64,000 bases of DNA from Allobosea sp. 47.2.35 (GCF_024655635.1 NZ_JANLGI010000002.1:368738-432737), one strand, 5' to 3'. Shown: positions 8,962 through 17,307, numbered from the stretch's first letter. Made by a program: numbers and translations. The notes: generated from the sequence alone by a model not told the origin.

Positions 8962-10161
8962 TCAATCCGGCCATTTCGCCAGCGAGGCGGCGCGCCGGTT
9001 GCGGCGTTCGATCAGCGGCGACGCGATGATCGTGTTGCTGCGTCGCGCCGTCTCCAGTTCGGTGACGATGCGCTCGGCGACGATCTCCTCCTGGTCCGGG
9101 TGCAGGTTGCAGGGATCGAGGTAGAAATGGCCGTGCTCGACCTCATGGTCGCGCACGATTACCGGCGGCGTGCCGCGCGCCAGCGCGTCGGCGAGGTCCC
9201 AGGCGGTGATATGCGCCTGCTCGGGGTCGACGGAGAGCTTCATCCGGTCGAGCGGGTTGTTCGTCGGGTCGGGCTCGATCACGGCAGTGACGCCGGGGCG
9301 GTCGCTGAAGCGGGTGAGCCAGAGATCCAGCGCGCGCTGTTCGCGGGCCCTGATACCGGCATGGTCGCGCTTCTCCCAGGCTTCCAGGGCTGCCATGGTG
9401 CCGAGCACGCTTTCCTTGCCGATCTTCATGCCGCGGCCGATGCCGCCATTCTGGATGAAGGCGGCGCGGACCAGCGCCTTGCGGCCGGCGACGATCCCGC
9501 CGGTCGGCCCGCCCAGAAACTTGTGCGAGGAATAGAGCACGATATCGGCGCCGGCTTCGAGGAAGCCGCGCAGATCGTATTCGGAGGCCGCATCGACGAT
9601 CACCGGTACGCCGCGCTCGTGGCAGATCGCCGCGAACTCGTCGAGCGGGAGCAGGCCGTACTGCACCGTATGATGCGAGACGACATAGAGGGCTGCCGCC
9701 GTGTGCTCGGAAATCGCCCCCGCGAGCTGATAGGCGCGGGCGCTGGTGGCCTGCCCGACGACGATCGGCGTCGCACCCGCAAGCCGGATCGCCTGGTCGA
9801 CGGGCGCACCATAGCCGACCATGTGGCCCATCATCACGACAACCTCGTCCTTGAGGCCGCTGGCGTCCGGCAATTGCTCGACGGCGTAGAGATCGTCGCC
9901 GGTCATGGCGCCCGCGATCGCCAGCGTGATCCCGGCCGAGCAGGAGGCGGTGACGAAGCCGGCCTCGCTGGCGCAGAGCCGCGCGATCACGGCGCTGGCC
10001 TTGCGCTGGAGATCGTCGATCTCGACGAATTGCGGCAGGATCGCCGTCATCGCCGCGACCGCCTCCGGCACCACGATCGAGGCGCCGAGCGCCGTCATCG
10101 TTCCCGAGACGTTGATGACCGGGCGCAGGCCCAGCGACGGGCGGATATCGGAAGCAGACAT
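8962..10161 (-). CDS. SelA-like / DgaE-like PLP-dependent enzyme
   Basis: This 399-residue fold-type I PLP enzyme resembles the SelA-related group that includes D-glucosaminate-6-phosphate ammonia-lyase (DgaE). The cofactor lysine is K214 in SSHKFLGG, preceded by [12 protein letters not shown] and an HHTV stretch. The start at 10161 has AGGAG at good spacing. An ATG at 10206 overlaps the Rid stop as ATGA and is the alternative. With the neighbouring Rid protein, which removes reactive enamines or imines, an ammonia-eliminating beta-lyase role is plausible but inferred. It is not a selenocysteine enzyme by context, since no selB or tRNA-Sec gene is seen. Confidence 0.8.
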   Translation of the reverse strand: MSASDIRPSLGLRPVINVSGTMTALGASIVVPEAVAAMTAILPQFVEIDDLQRKASAVIARLCASEAGFVTASCSAGITLAIAGAMTGDDLYAVEQLPDASGLKDEVVVMMGHMVGYGAPVDQAIRLAGATPIVVGQATSARAYQLAGAISEHTAAALYVVSHHTVQYGLLPLDEFAAICHERGVPVIVDAASEYDLRGFLEAGADIVLYSSHKFLGGPTGGIVAGRKALVRAAFIQNGGIGRGMKIGKESVLGTMAALEAWEKRDHAGIRAREQRALDLWLTRFSDRPGVTAVIEPDPTNNPLDRMKLSVDPEQAHITAWDLADALARGTPPVIVRDHEVEHGHFYLDPCNLHPDQEEIVAERIVTELETARRSNTIIASPLIERRNRRAASLAKWPD

Positions 10162-10202
10162 GGCATTCTCCTGGGCGGCAGGGCGCGGGGCGTTGGCCCC
10201 GG

Positions 10203-10691
10203 TCATGAGATGGCGACGATCGCCTCGATCTCGACGGTGATCTGTCGGGGCAGCGAGCCGAAGCCGACCGCCGAACGGGCGTGCTTGCCGGCCTCGCCGA
10301 AAACGGCGACGAAGAGGTCGGAGCAGCCGTTGATGACGGCCGGGTGGTCGCTGAAATCGGGCTCGGCATTGACCATGCCGAGCAGCTTGACGACACGCCG
10401 CACGCGGCCGAGATCGCCCAGCGCCTCGTGCAGCACGGCAAGCAGGTTGAGGCCGGTCAGCCGGGCATGGTCGTAGGCCTCGGCGACGCTGACATCGCGG
10501 CCGACCTTGCCAGTATGGAGCCGGCCATCCTCATGCGTCGGCCCCTGGCCGGAGAGGTAGATCAGGCCGCCTTCCTGGACATGGGTGGCGAAATTGCCGA
10601 TCGGTTTCGGCAGTTCGGGCAGGGTGAGACCGAGCTCCGCCAGCCGCCTGTAGGGCGTCGTGTCGGGAAAGGTGGAAAGCACTGCGTTCAT
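10203..10691 (-). CDS. RidA/YjgF-family deaminase-like protein
   Basis: This 162-residue protein belongs to the Rid family, whose members hydrolyse reactive enamine and imine intermediates released by PLP enzymes. Motifs are [35 protein letters not shown] (in pieces) and a C-terminal [16 protein letters not shown]. The conserved substrate arginine of RidA is replaced by the context RQITVE, so it may be a non-RidA subgroup (Rid4-7 like). It lies between the amino-acid ABC ATPase and the SelA-like gene. Start MNAVLST was chosen for homology. Confidence 0.85.
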   Translation of the reverse strand: MNAVLSTFPDTTPYRRLAELGLTLPELPKPIGNFATHVQEGGLIYLSGQGPTHEDGRLHTGKVGRDVSVAEAYDHARLTGLNLLAVLHEALGDLGRVRRVVKLLGMVNAEPDFSDHPAVINGCSDLFVAVFGEAGKHARSAVGFGSLPRQITVEIEAIVAIS

Positions 10692-10698
10692 GGTGTCC

Positions 10699-11511
10699 TC
10701 ACGCCGGATTGGGGCGGAAGCCGACGAAGCGCGACAGGAAGGAGCGCAGCCGCTCATGCGGCTGCTCGCCGAAGACCTTCGCGGGCGGGGCATCGATCAC
10801 GATCCGGCCCTGGTCGGTGAAAACGACGCGGTCCGCCACCTCCTGCGCGAAGGCCATTTCATGGGTGACGAGGATCATGGTCCGGCCCTCGGCGGCGAGT
10901 TCCTGCACCACGGCCAGCACCTCGCCGACCAGCTCGGGATCGAGCGCGGAGGTGATCTCGTCGAGCAGCAGCACCTTCGGCTCCATCGCGACAGCCCGCG
11001 CGATGCCGACGCGCTGCTGCTGGCCGCCCGACATCTGCGAGGGCAGGGCATCGACCTTCGCCGCGAGCCCGACGCGCGCCAGCCATTTCTCGGCGATGGC
11101 GCGTGCCTCGGCCTTGGAGCGCCCGCGCGATTTCATCAGGCCGAGCATGATATTCTCAGCGGCGGTGAGATGCGGGAACAGGTTGAACTGCTGGAACACC
11201 ATCGCCGCATCGACGCGGATCGCGGCAAGCTCGCGGTCGCTGCGGCGCTTCCGGCCGCCCGCGCCGTCGCGATAGCCGACCTCGGTGCCGTCGATGCGGA
11301 TCGAGCCGCCGTCATACTCCTCGAGGAAGTTGATGCAGCGCAGCAGCGTGGTCTTGCCGCTGCCGGAGGGGCCGATGATCGCGACGACCTCGCCCTTGCC
11401 GACGCGAAGATCGACGCCCTTCAGCACCTGGTTGGCGCCGAAGGACTTGGTCAGGCCCTCGATCGCGATCACCGGTGTCCCGGCGGAAGCACGGGCATCC
11501 GTCTCGGCCAT
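10699..11511 (-). CDS. Polar amino-acid ABC transporter ATP-binding protein
   Basis: This is a 270-residue ATPase of the GlnQ/HisP type. Walker A is GPSGSGKT at residues 47-54, Q-loop region MVFQQFNLFPHLTAAENI, signature MSGGQQQRVGIARA and Walker B VLLLDEITSALDPEL. The insert DGAGGRKRRSDREL between Walker A and the Q-loop is typical of this subfamily in alphaproteobacteria. It follows two HisM/HisQ-type permeases and a family-3 binding protein in one minus-strand operon. Confidence 0.92.
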   Translation of the reverse strand: MAETDARASAGTPVIAIEGLTKSFGANQVLKGVDLRVGKGEVVAIIGPSGSGKTTLLRCINFLEEYDGGSIRIDGTEVGYRDGAGGRKRRSDRELAAIRVDAAMVFQQFNLFPHLTAAENIMLGLMKSRGRSKAEARAIAEKWLARVGLAAKVDALPSQMSGGQQQRVGIARAVAMEPKVLLLDEITSALDPELVGEVLAVVQELAAEGRTMILVTHEMAFAQEVADRVVFTDQGRIVIDAPPAKVFGEQPHERLRSFLSRFVGFRPNPA

Positions 11512-11523
11512 GGATGCCTCCTT

Positions 11524-12159
11524 TCAGACGAAGCGCTTCTCGAGCCGGCGGCTGAGCGCCGAGAGCGGGAAGTTGATGGCGAAATACATCAGCGCGCCGA
11601 TGAGATAGAGCGGCAGCGCCACATGGGTGCGCCCGATCACCTGCTGCAGCGACAGCATCAGGTCGACGATCCCCAGCAGCGAGACCAGCGAGGAGCCCTT
11701 CACGGTGTCGACGACGCTGTTGACGAAGGGCGGCAGGAAACGGCGCACGGCCTGCGGCGCCAGCACATGCACGAAGCGGTCGAACAGGGTGAGCCCGATC
11801 GCTTTGGCGGCCTCGGTCTGGCCGGTCGGGATCGACTGGAACGAGCCGCGCGTGATCTCGATGATCTGCGCCGATTTGAACGCCGTCAGCGCGACGATCG
11901 CGGCGAGCAGGCTGGGCAAGTTCACCTTGATCGCAGGCAGGCCGTAATAGACGAAATAGAGCAGGACGAGGATCGGCACGCCGCGCACGAAATCGGCATA
12001 GAGCCGGATCGGCGCCCGCGCCCAGAGCGGCCCGAAGGCGAGCACGCAGCCGAGCGGCAAACCGACGATCAGCGACAGCACGATCACGCAGGCCGAGACC
12101 AGCAGGGTCATCAGCAGGCCGTCGACGAGGAAGGGCAGGGTCTGGATCAGCGTTGCCAT
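11524..12159 (-). CDS. Polar amino-acid ABC transporter permease 1
   Basis: This is a 211-residue inner-membrane permease of the HisM/GltJ type. The EAA motif is TEAAKAIGLTLFDRFVHVLAPQAVR and the fold starts with TLPFLVDGLLMTLLVSA. It lies four bases after the other permease and pairs with it to form the membrane channel of the amino-acid importer. Nothing unusual is seen. Confidence 0.9.
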   Translation of the reverse strand: MATLIQTLPFLVDGLLMTLLVSACVIVLSLIVGLPLGCVLAFGPLWARAPIRLYADFVRGVPILVLLYFVYYGLPAIKVNLPSLLAAIVALTAFKSAQIIEITRGSFQSIPTGQTEAAKAIGLTLFDRFVHVLAPQAVRRFLPPFVNSVVDTVKGSSLVSLLGIVDLMLSLQQVIGRTHVALPLYLIGALMYFAINFPLSALSRRLEKRFV

Positions 12160-12163
12160 GCCG

Positions 12164-12832
12164 TCACCGCGCTATTCGATAGCGCCGCTCGGCGAGGCGC
12201 AGCAGCAGCAGGATGGCGTAGCTGGTGATCAGGTAGATCGGCGTCGCCAGCAGATAGACCTCGACGGTGCGGAAGGTCTGGGTCTCGATCCAGCGCATGC
12301 CATAGGCGAGCTCGGGCACGGCGATGGCCGAGGCGATCGAGGTGTCCTTGAACAGCGAGACATAGGTGTTGGAGAGCGAGGGCAGGGCGATGCGCATCGC
12401 GGTCGGCAGGCGCACATGCCAGAGCACCTTCATCGGCGTAAGCCCGATCGACTTGCCGGCCTCGACCAGTCCGCGCGGCACGGCTTCCAGTCCCGCCCGC
12501 ATGACTTCGACGAGATAGGCGCCGGAATAGATCGACAGCGTCGCGACGAAGGAGGTGACCGCGTCATATTGCAGGTCGATGGCGCTGGGGATGCCGTAGA
12601 AGACCAGATAGACCAGCAGCAGCAGCGGCACGTTGCGGACGAATTCGACATAGGCCGCGATCAGCGGGCGCGCCCATTTCGGCCCGTCGAGGCTGATCAG
12701 CGCCAGCACGAGGCCGATCGCCATGCCGATCGCGATGCTCGCCGCCGCCAGTTCGAGGCTGAGCAGGAGCCCCTCGAACAGCTTGCCGGCGTAGCGCCAG
12801 ACAATCGCGAAGTTGAAGTGATAGTTCGCCAT
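12164..12832 (-). CDS. Polar amino-acid ABC transporter permease 2
   Basis: This is a 222-residue HisQ-type permease. It begins MANYHFNFAIVWRYAGKLFEGLLLSLELA (in pieces), the family N-terminus, and carries the EAA motif VEAGKSIGLTPMKVLWHVRLPTAMR. The reading frame runs 23 codons further upstream, but that part is the 45-bp repeat copy 2 and is not coding. It is separated from its binding-protein gene by 166 bases full of hairpins. Confidence 0.9.
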   Translation of the reverse strand: MANYHFNFAIVWRYAGKLFEGLLLSLELAAASIAIGMAIGLVLALISLDGPKWARPLIAAYVEFVRNVPLLLLVYLVFYGIPSAIDLQYDAVTSFVATLSIYSGAYLVEVMRAGLEAVPRGLVEAGKSIGLTPMKVLWHVRLPTAMRIALPSLSNTYVSLFKDTSIASAIAVPELAYGMRWIETQTFRTVEVYLLATPIYLITSYAILLLLRLAERRYRIAR

Positions 12833-12848
12833 GGTCCCGAGGGCTTGA

Positions 12849-12893
12849 GCATCGGCCCGAAAAGTGGGTCGCGGTTTTCGGCAAAGCCGATGC
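12849..12893 (-). repeat. 45-bp palindromic intercistronic repeat, copy 2
   Basis: It has the same length and core as copy 1 at 2625-2669 (CCGAAAA...GTGGG...CGGTTTTC). The outer arms are GCATCGGC and GCCGATGC, where copy 1 has GCATGATC and GATCATGC. Both copies stay perfectly paired, so the changes are compensatory. It lies between the amino-acid binding-protein gene and permease 2. Confidence 0.8.
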
Positions 12894-12904
12894 AGGATCA
12901 AGGA

Positions 12905-12938
12905 GTTAGAGTATCGGGCTGAAGCCCGATACTCTAAC
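12905..12938 (-). terminator. Perfect 16-bp-stem hairpin after a binding-protein gene
   Basis: Arms GTTAGAGTATCGGGCT and AGCCCGATACTCTAAC are perfect 16-base inverted repeats with only two bases (GA) between them. They lie in the gap between the amino-acid binding-protein stop and permease 2. There is no T-run. It may be a stabiliser, an attenuator or a small mobile palindrome. Confidence 0.65.
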
Positions 12939-12952
12939 CGGGCGCCGGGGAA

Positions 12953-12977
12953 GAAGGGCGCGAGGCGCGCGCCCTTC
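12953..12977 (-). terminator. Hairpin directly after the amino-acid binding-protein gene
   Basis: Perfect 10-base arms GAAGGGCGCG and CGCGCCCTTC enclose a 5-base loop, 21 bases after the binding-protein stop (minus strand). It is the first of three structured elements in this gap (with 12905-12938 and 12849-12893). It could protect the binding-protein message from 3' decay or terminate part of transcription. Confidence 0.6.
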
Positions 12978-12998
12978 CGTCTGCGAAGCGTGGAACGC

Positions 12999-13871
12999 TC
13001 AGAAGCGCGGCAGGCCAGGCTGGCGCTGCGGCGGCTCGGCGCCGAAATAATCCCTCGCCGCCGCGTCGTAGAGCTCGTTCTGGTGCCCGAAGATCGCGAT
13101 GTCGAAGGTGGTGTTGACGAAGCGCACCCAGTCGGGGTCGCCCTGCTTCATGCCGGCGCCATAGAGCATCGTGTTCCAGGACTTGCCGGCATCGGCATAT
13201 TTGTCGGGATGGCGCTTGGCGAGCCACCCGACGGTGGAGAGGTCGACGGCGGCAGCATCGACACGCTTCGAGTCGAGCGCCAGGATGACGTTGGCCTGGC
13301 TGTCGATCTGCATTACGGTCGCCTGCGGCAGCACCTTCTTGACCGAAGCCTCGGCATCGACATTCTGCAGGATCGAGACGCGGGCCGAGGAGCCGGCCTT
13401 GAGCAGGGCGTCGAAGCTCTTCTTGTCGCTGTCCGGCCGGGTCAGGAGCGCGATGCCCTCGACATAGTAGGGGCGCGAGAAGGCGATGAGCTGGGCACGC
13501 GCCGGGGACATGGTCATGAACTGGATGACGATGTCGACCTTGCCGGTATTGATGTTGGGGATGCGCTGGGCTGCGTCCTGCCGGACGAACTCGACCTTGC
13601 TTGCGTCGTCGAACAGCCCCTTGGCCAGGATACGGCCCATGGTGATGTCCATGCCGACGAGCTGGCCCTTCTCGTCCTCGAAATGCCAGGGTGCATTGGT
13701 GGAGCCCGTGCCGACGATCAGCTTGCCGCGATCCAAAACCGTGCGCAGCAGGCTGTTGGGCGCGGATTGCGCCGCAGCTTCGCGGGCTGTGCTCGCCGCG
13801 GCGGCCAATGCGAGGCCGCCGACCAGTCCACCCTTCAGCAGAAACCTTTTGCCTTCATCCGTCTCGCTCAT
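12999..13871 (-). CDS. Amino-acid ABC transporter substrate-binding protein (family 3)
   Basis: This is a 290-residue periplasmic binding protein of SBP family 3. The N-terminus MSETDEGKRFLLKGGLVGGLALAAAASTAREAAAQ (in pieces) is an export signal with a KRFLLKGG segment reminiscent of Tat leaders but lacking a twin arginine. Family motifs are GKLIVGTGSTNAPWHFED, GQLVGMDITMG and a DAAAVDLSTVGWLAK stretch. It heads the minus-strand amino-acid importer operon. Start MSETDEGK was preferred over an ATG seven codons earlier, on weak grounds. Confidence 0.88.
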   Translation of the reverse strand: MSETDEGKRFLLKGGLVGGLALAAAASTAREAAAQSAPNSLLRTVLDRGKLIVGTGSTNAPWHFEDEKGQLVGMDITMGRILAKGLFDDASKVEFVRQDAAQRIPNINTGKVDIVIQFMTMSPARAQLIAFSRPYYVEGIALLTRPDSDKKSFDALLKAGSSARVSILQNVDAEASVKKVLPQATVMQIDSQANVILALDSKRVDAAAVDLSTVGWLAKRHPDKYADAGKSWNTMLYGAGMKQGDPDWVRFVNTTFDIAIFGHQNELYDAAARDYFGAEPPQRQPGLPRF

Positions 13872-13892
13872 TGGCGATACCCCTCTTTGCAA

Positions 13893-13918
13893 GATTAATC
13901 CATAATTGCAGAATATAT
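13893..13918 (-). promoter_or_regulatory. Candidate operator upstream of the amino-acid binding protein
   Basis: Read on the minus strand, ATATTCTGCAATTATGGATT lies about 22-47 bases before the start at 13871. It resembles ATATTCTGTTATTGGGCATA at the matching place before the peptide-type binding protein (8877). The shared ATATTCTG and spacing suggest one regulator for both units of the island, most simply its IclR protein. Confidence 0.35.
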
Positions 13919-14041
13919 CTTGTAGTAAGGGATGCTAGTGAGGCTTTCGCCGGGAAGTCAAGCGTCCGTTCAACCTGTTCGGATGAATGGCTCTCACGCG
14001 GCGCGCGCTCGTACCGCGCCGACAGTCGTTGGCCATGGCTT

Positions 14042-14053
14042 TGGTGTATACCA
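14042..14053. promoter_or_regulatory. GntR-type operator TGGTGTATACCA, copy 1
   Basis: The 12-mer TGGTGTATACCA occurs here, at 14271-14282 (as its reverse complement) and at 18217-18228. It is near-palindromic with TGGT/ACCA ends, as expected for HutC/FrlR-type GntR regulators. This copy is 170 bases upstream of the minus-strand amino-acid binding-protein gene and 285 bases before the plus-strand gene at 14338, so its target is uncertain. Confidence 0.6.
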
Positions 14054-14261
14054 TCGGTGGTGAATCCGGCCGTCAAGCTGCTGGCCGAACGTTGACTTCG
14101 CTGACAATGCAACGCGTCAGGCGAGTGGAGGGAGATGATGCAAGCTGCACTCTTTGCGCCGCAATATCGGCAAGCGCTCATCAGGTGGGCGTGATCTTTC
14201 GATCCGCCATGGCGGAAGCTGCCCTTTGGTCAGAACGCCCGCATTGTGATCCGGGAGAGCA

Positions 14262-14290
14262 TTGACAAACTGGTATACACCAAATCATTC
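14262..14290 (+). promoter_or_regulatory. Promoter with embedded GntR operator, copy 2
   Basis: A perfect -35 box TTGACA (14262-14267) is followed after 17 bases by a weak -10 candidate TCATTC (14285-14290). The operator TGGTATACACCA (14271-14282) fills the spacer. Binding there would block RNA polymerase. The start codon of the binding-protein gene is 48 bases downstream. The -10 box is poor and is a best guess. Confidence 0.6.
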
Positions 14291-14337
14291 TGCCTTCTCG
14301 GCCGTCCAGGCCGCCATAAAATTGAGAGGGGTATTCG

Positions 14338-15864
14338 ATGCAGTCGATCTCTCGCCGTACTGTGCTCGCCGCCGGTGCAGCCCTGCCTCTCCTGGGCCTG
14401 CGGGCCCATGCTCAAGCCGGGGGCAAGGTCCTTCGCTTCGGCCTGTCGAGTTTCCCGCCGAGCCTCCAGCCCTGGCTCCATACCGGCACGGCTGCGCTGA
14501 CGGTGAAGCTCCTGATCTTCCGCGGCCTGACCGGTTTCGACGAGAAGGGCGAGGTCAGGCCGGAACTCGCCGAATCCTGGGAGCGTGAGGGCGAGACCGC
14601 TTGGGTCTTCAAGCTCCGCCAGGCCACCTTCCAGAACGGCAAGCCGGTCACGTCCGAGGACGTGAAATGGACGCTGGAGCAGGTCGCCGCGCCCAATTCG
14701 ACCGCCTTCATGAAGGCTGAGTTCGGCGGCGTCGAGCGCATCGAGACGCCCGATGCCCGCACCGTCCGCATCGTCATGAAGCAGCCGACGGTCACGCTGC
14801 CGATCTGGCTCGCCAGCCCGCATATGCCGATCATCGCCAAGGATTCGATCGAGGGGCGGGCGGGGCTCGGCGTCGGCGCAGGCCCCTTCGTGCTGAAGGG
14901 GCAGGAGCGCGGCGCCTCGATCGAGGTCGTGAAATTCGACAAGTACTACAAACCCGGCCTGCCCAGGCTCGATGGCATCAAGCTTGTCGCCTATGCCGAC
15001 GAGAACCTGCGCGTCGCCGCCCTTCAGGCCGGCGATATCGACCTGATCGAATACGTACCCTGGCAATCGATGGGCACGATCGAGAAGGATTCCCGCCTGC
15101 GGCTCGTCGCGGTCGATGGCCCCTTCATGGGCCTGAACTTCAATGGCGGCGCCGGGCCGTTCAAGGATGTGCGTCTGCGCCAGGCGGTTGCCCATGCCAT
15201 TCGCCGCGAGGATATCGTGCAGGCCGCCTTCTTTGGCCGGGGCAGCAAGCTCGAGGGCATCCCGATCCCGTCGAGCAGCCCCTATTTCGATAAGGGACGC
15301 TCCGGTTTCTGGAACTACGATCCGGCCAAGGCGAAGAAGCTGATGGCCGAGGCCGGCGTGCCGAACGGCTTCACCTGCACGCTGCTTTCGACCGCGCAAT
15401 ACGGCATGCACAAATCGACCGCCGAGGTCGTGCAGGCCAATCTTGCGGAAATCGGCATTCAGGCGACGCTGAACCTGCCGGACTGGGCGGCGCGCGTCGA
15501 TCTCGCCGGCAAGGGCCGCTACGACTTCATGGTCCAAGGCACGACGGCGGACAATAACGACCCCGACGGCCTCGCCCCGCTGCTCGACGGCGATCTGCCC
15601 GCCAACATGGCGCGCAGCTGGCAGATACCTACGCCCGAGATCCATGCGCTCTTCGCCAAGGGCCGTGCCGAGTTCGACCCGGCCAAGCGCAAGGCGATCT
15701 ATGCCGAGCTGGAGAAATCCGCTTTGGAACAGGCGCCACTCGTCGGTCTCGCCTGGCGCTCGCAGGGTTATGCGATGGTCAAAGGCCTCAGCGGCTTCAA
15801 ATGCTATCCGGGCGGCACGAACTTCTTCTCGGCCTATTCGCTCGACGAGGCGGCGCTCGCCTGA
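14338..15864 (+). CDS. Orphan peptide-type substrate-binding protein (family 5)
   Basis: This is a 508-residue periplasmic binding protein of the DppA class. The leader MQSISRRTVLAAGAALPLLG has a twin arginine and looks Tat-dependent. Typical family regions are LLIFRGLTGFDEKGEVRPELAESWE and FQNGKPVTSEDVKWTLE (in pieces). No permease or ATPase genes are adjacent, so it must use components encoded elsewhere, perhaps the DppBC-like pair at 5480-7293. The GntR operator in its promoter places it in the regulon of the Amadori-like genes at 18268 onward. Confidence 0.88.
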   Translation: MQSISRRTVLAAGAALPLLGLRAHAQAGGKVLRFGLSSFPPSLQPWLHTGTAALTVKLLIFRGLTGFDEKGEVRPELAESWEREGETAWVFKLRQATFQNGKPVTSEDVKWTLEQVAAPNSTAFMKAEFGGVERIETPDARTVRIVMKQPTVTLPIWLASPHMPIIAKDSIEGRAGLGVGAGPFVLKGQERGASIEVVKFDKYYKPGLPRLDGIKLVAYADENLRVAALQAGDIDLIEYVPWQSMGTIEKDSRLRLVAVDGPFMGLNFNGGAGPFKDVRLRQAVAHAIRREDIVQAAFFGRGSKLEGIPIPSSSPYFDKGRSGFWNYDPAKAKKLMAEAGVPNGFTCTLLSTAQYGMHKSTAEVVQANLAEIGIQATLNLPDWAARVDLAGKGRYDFMVQGTTADNNDPDGLAPLLDGDLPANMARSWQIPTPEIHALFAKGRAEFDPAKRKAIYAELEKSALEQAPLVGLAWRSQGYAMVKGLSGFKCYPGGTNFFSAYSLDEAALA

Positions 15865-15888
15865 GCGTCGTAGGGTCTGAACCCAGCT

Positions 15889-15916
15889 GGCCCGCTTCTC
15901 GGAAGAGAGGCGGGCC
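15889..15916. terminator. Bidirectional terminator-like hairpin
   Basis: Arms GGCCCGC (15889-15895) and GCGGGCC (15910-15916) enclose a 14-base loop between two convergent genes ending at 15864 and 15931. No T-run follows, so strength is uncertain. Confidence 0.4.
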
Positions 15917-15930
15917 GTTCATGTCTCGGC

Positions 15931-17253
15931 TCACCCCGCCCGCGTCGTCCGCTCCAGTCGCGAAAAGCGCTCCAGCCGGAAGGGTTTGGGATCGATCATC
16001 GGCGAGCGGCCGCTGACGAGATCGGCGATCAGGCGCCCGGCGCCCGGGCCGATGCCGAAGCCATGGCCCGAGAAGCCGGTGGCGAGGAAGAAGCCGGGCA
16101 GGCGCGGGACTTCGCCGATGATCGGCACGGCATCGGGCGTGGCATCAATCAGCCCGCCCCAGCTTTCCTTGATCCTGAGATTGGCGAAGGCGGGGAAGGC
16201 GGCGATCAGGTTGCGCTTGGCCTCTTCGAGGATGGGCGCGGACGGCTTGGGATCGAGGATGCGCGTCTGCTCGAAAGGCGTTTCCTCGTCGAGCGACCAG
16301 CTGGTTTTCCGGCGCGCCTCCTCGATGAAGCGTTCGCCGATCCTGAGCCGCAATTCATGGCGCTGCCGGACGAAGGACGGCAGGAAATCGAACAGCAATC
16401 GGAAGCTGTCCGGCACGATCTCGGCCACGCTCGCGCCGCGATGGGCGATGGTGTAGCCGCCATCCTGCCGTTTACGGAAGGCGAAGTCCGAGGCGCCTAC
16501 GGCATGGGTAGGCGGCCCGTCGAGCGGTTCTGTCCGGAACACCGAGCCCAGCACCTTGAGCGCCGGCAGGTCGATGCCGAGATTGCCGAGAAAGAGCCGC
16601 GACCAGGCGCCGCCCGCCAGAACGATACGCTGGCAGGCGATCCGGCCGCGCTCGGTGACGACGGCACTGACGCGCCCGCCGGCCGTCTCGATTCCGCGCA
16701 CCGCGCAGCGCGTCAGCACGGTGCCGCCATGGCGGCGCAGCGCCCGCGCCATGGCCGGCACGGCCTTCTGCGGCTCGGCGCGGGCATCGCTCGGCGTGAA
16801 CATCGCTCCCGCGAAGGCACGTTTGCCGCCGGGGATGACGGCGTCGATCTCGCGCGTGCTGAGCAGGCGGGAGTCGAGCTGGTAGGTCTTGGCGTGTTCG
16901 AGCCAGGCCTCGTGCTCGGCGAGCTTGGCCCTGGTGTCGGCGACATAGACGATGCCGGAGCGGGTGAAGCCGGTATCGCCGCCGACGAGCCGGTCCATGT
17001 CCTCCCAGAGCCGCATGCTTTCGAGGCCGAGCGGAATCTCGCCGGGATCGCGCCCCATGACGCGGACCCAGCCCCAGTTGCGCCCGGACTGCTCGTGCCC
17101 GACCTCGCCCTTCTCGCAGACGGTGACCGAGATGCCCTCGCGCGCCAGAAACAGCGCGGTCGTGATGCCGATGATGCCGCCGCCGATGACGACGACATCG
17201 CTGGCCGCGGGCAGCGACGCGTCCGGCTCGATGGTTTCGATGGTGATGCCCAT
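15931..17253 (-). CDS. FAD-dependent oxidoreductase of the DAO family
   Basis: This 440-residue flavoenzyme has the dinucleotide-binding motif VVVIGGGIIGITTALFLA near residue 20 and the C-terminal FAD-contact stretch FLATGFSGHGFGIGPGAGRLIADL. The family includes D-amino-acid dehydrogenases, sarcosine oxidases and amadoriases (fructosyl-amine oxidases). Sitting in a cluster with a SIS deglycase and a PfkB kinase, an amadoriase or secondary-amine oxidation role is attractive but unproven. It is transcribed in the same direction as the GntR regulator, 54 bases after it. Confidence 0.85.
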   Translation of the reverse strand: MGITIETIEPDASLPAASDVVVIGGGIIGITTALFLAREGISVTVCEKGEVGHEQSGRNWGWVRVMGRDPGEIPLGLESMRLWEDMDRLVGGDTGFTRSGIVYVADTRAKLAEHEAWLEHAKTYQLDSRLLSTREIDAVIPGGKRAFAGAMFTPSDARAEPQKAVPAMARALRRHGGTVLTRCAVRGIETAGGRVSAVVTERGRIACQRIVLAGGAWSRLFLGNLGIDLPALKVLGSVFRTEPLDGPPTHAVGASDFAFRKRQDGGYTIAHRGASVAEIVPDSFRLLFDFLPSFVRQRHELRLRIGERFIEEARRKTSWSLDEETPFEQTRILDPKPSAPILEEAKRNLIAAFPAFANLRIKESWGGLIDATPDAVPIIGEVPRLPGFFLATGFSGHGFGIGPGAGRLIADLVSGRSPMIDPKPFRLERFSRLERTTRAG

Positions 17254-17307
17254 CAGGAAGGCTCCGGCGGCGGAAGAGGGATCAGGAAGGAAGGCTGGCT
17301 ACACCGC

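Larger units (their letters stand above)
13872..14337. other. 466-base divergent intergenic region
   Basis: This gap separates the minus-strand amino-acid importer from the plus-strand binding-protein gene at 14338. It holds two GntR-type operators (14042-14053 and 14271-14282), an AT-rich segment near 13893-13935 upstream of the minus-strand gene, and a 14-bp palindrome TCCGCCATGGCGGA at 14203-14216. Open frames of up to 108 codons cross it but show no recognisable protein features, so I see no gene here. Confidence 0.6.

Noticed and set aside
8962..10161. Possible selenocysteine synthase (SelA)
   Set aside because: No selB, selD or tRNA-Sec nearby, and the context with Rid and amidohydrolase fits the catabolic SelA-like group.
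14203..14216. Perfect 14-bp palindrome TCCGCCATGGCGGA
   Set aside because: GC-rich palindromes of this size are expected in such DNA, it is not repeated in the window and has no clear positional link.
13855..14265. Small open frames of 92-108 codons in the 466-base gap
   Set aside because: No recognisable motifs or ribosome binding sites, and they cross operators and promoter boxes.
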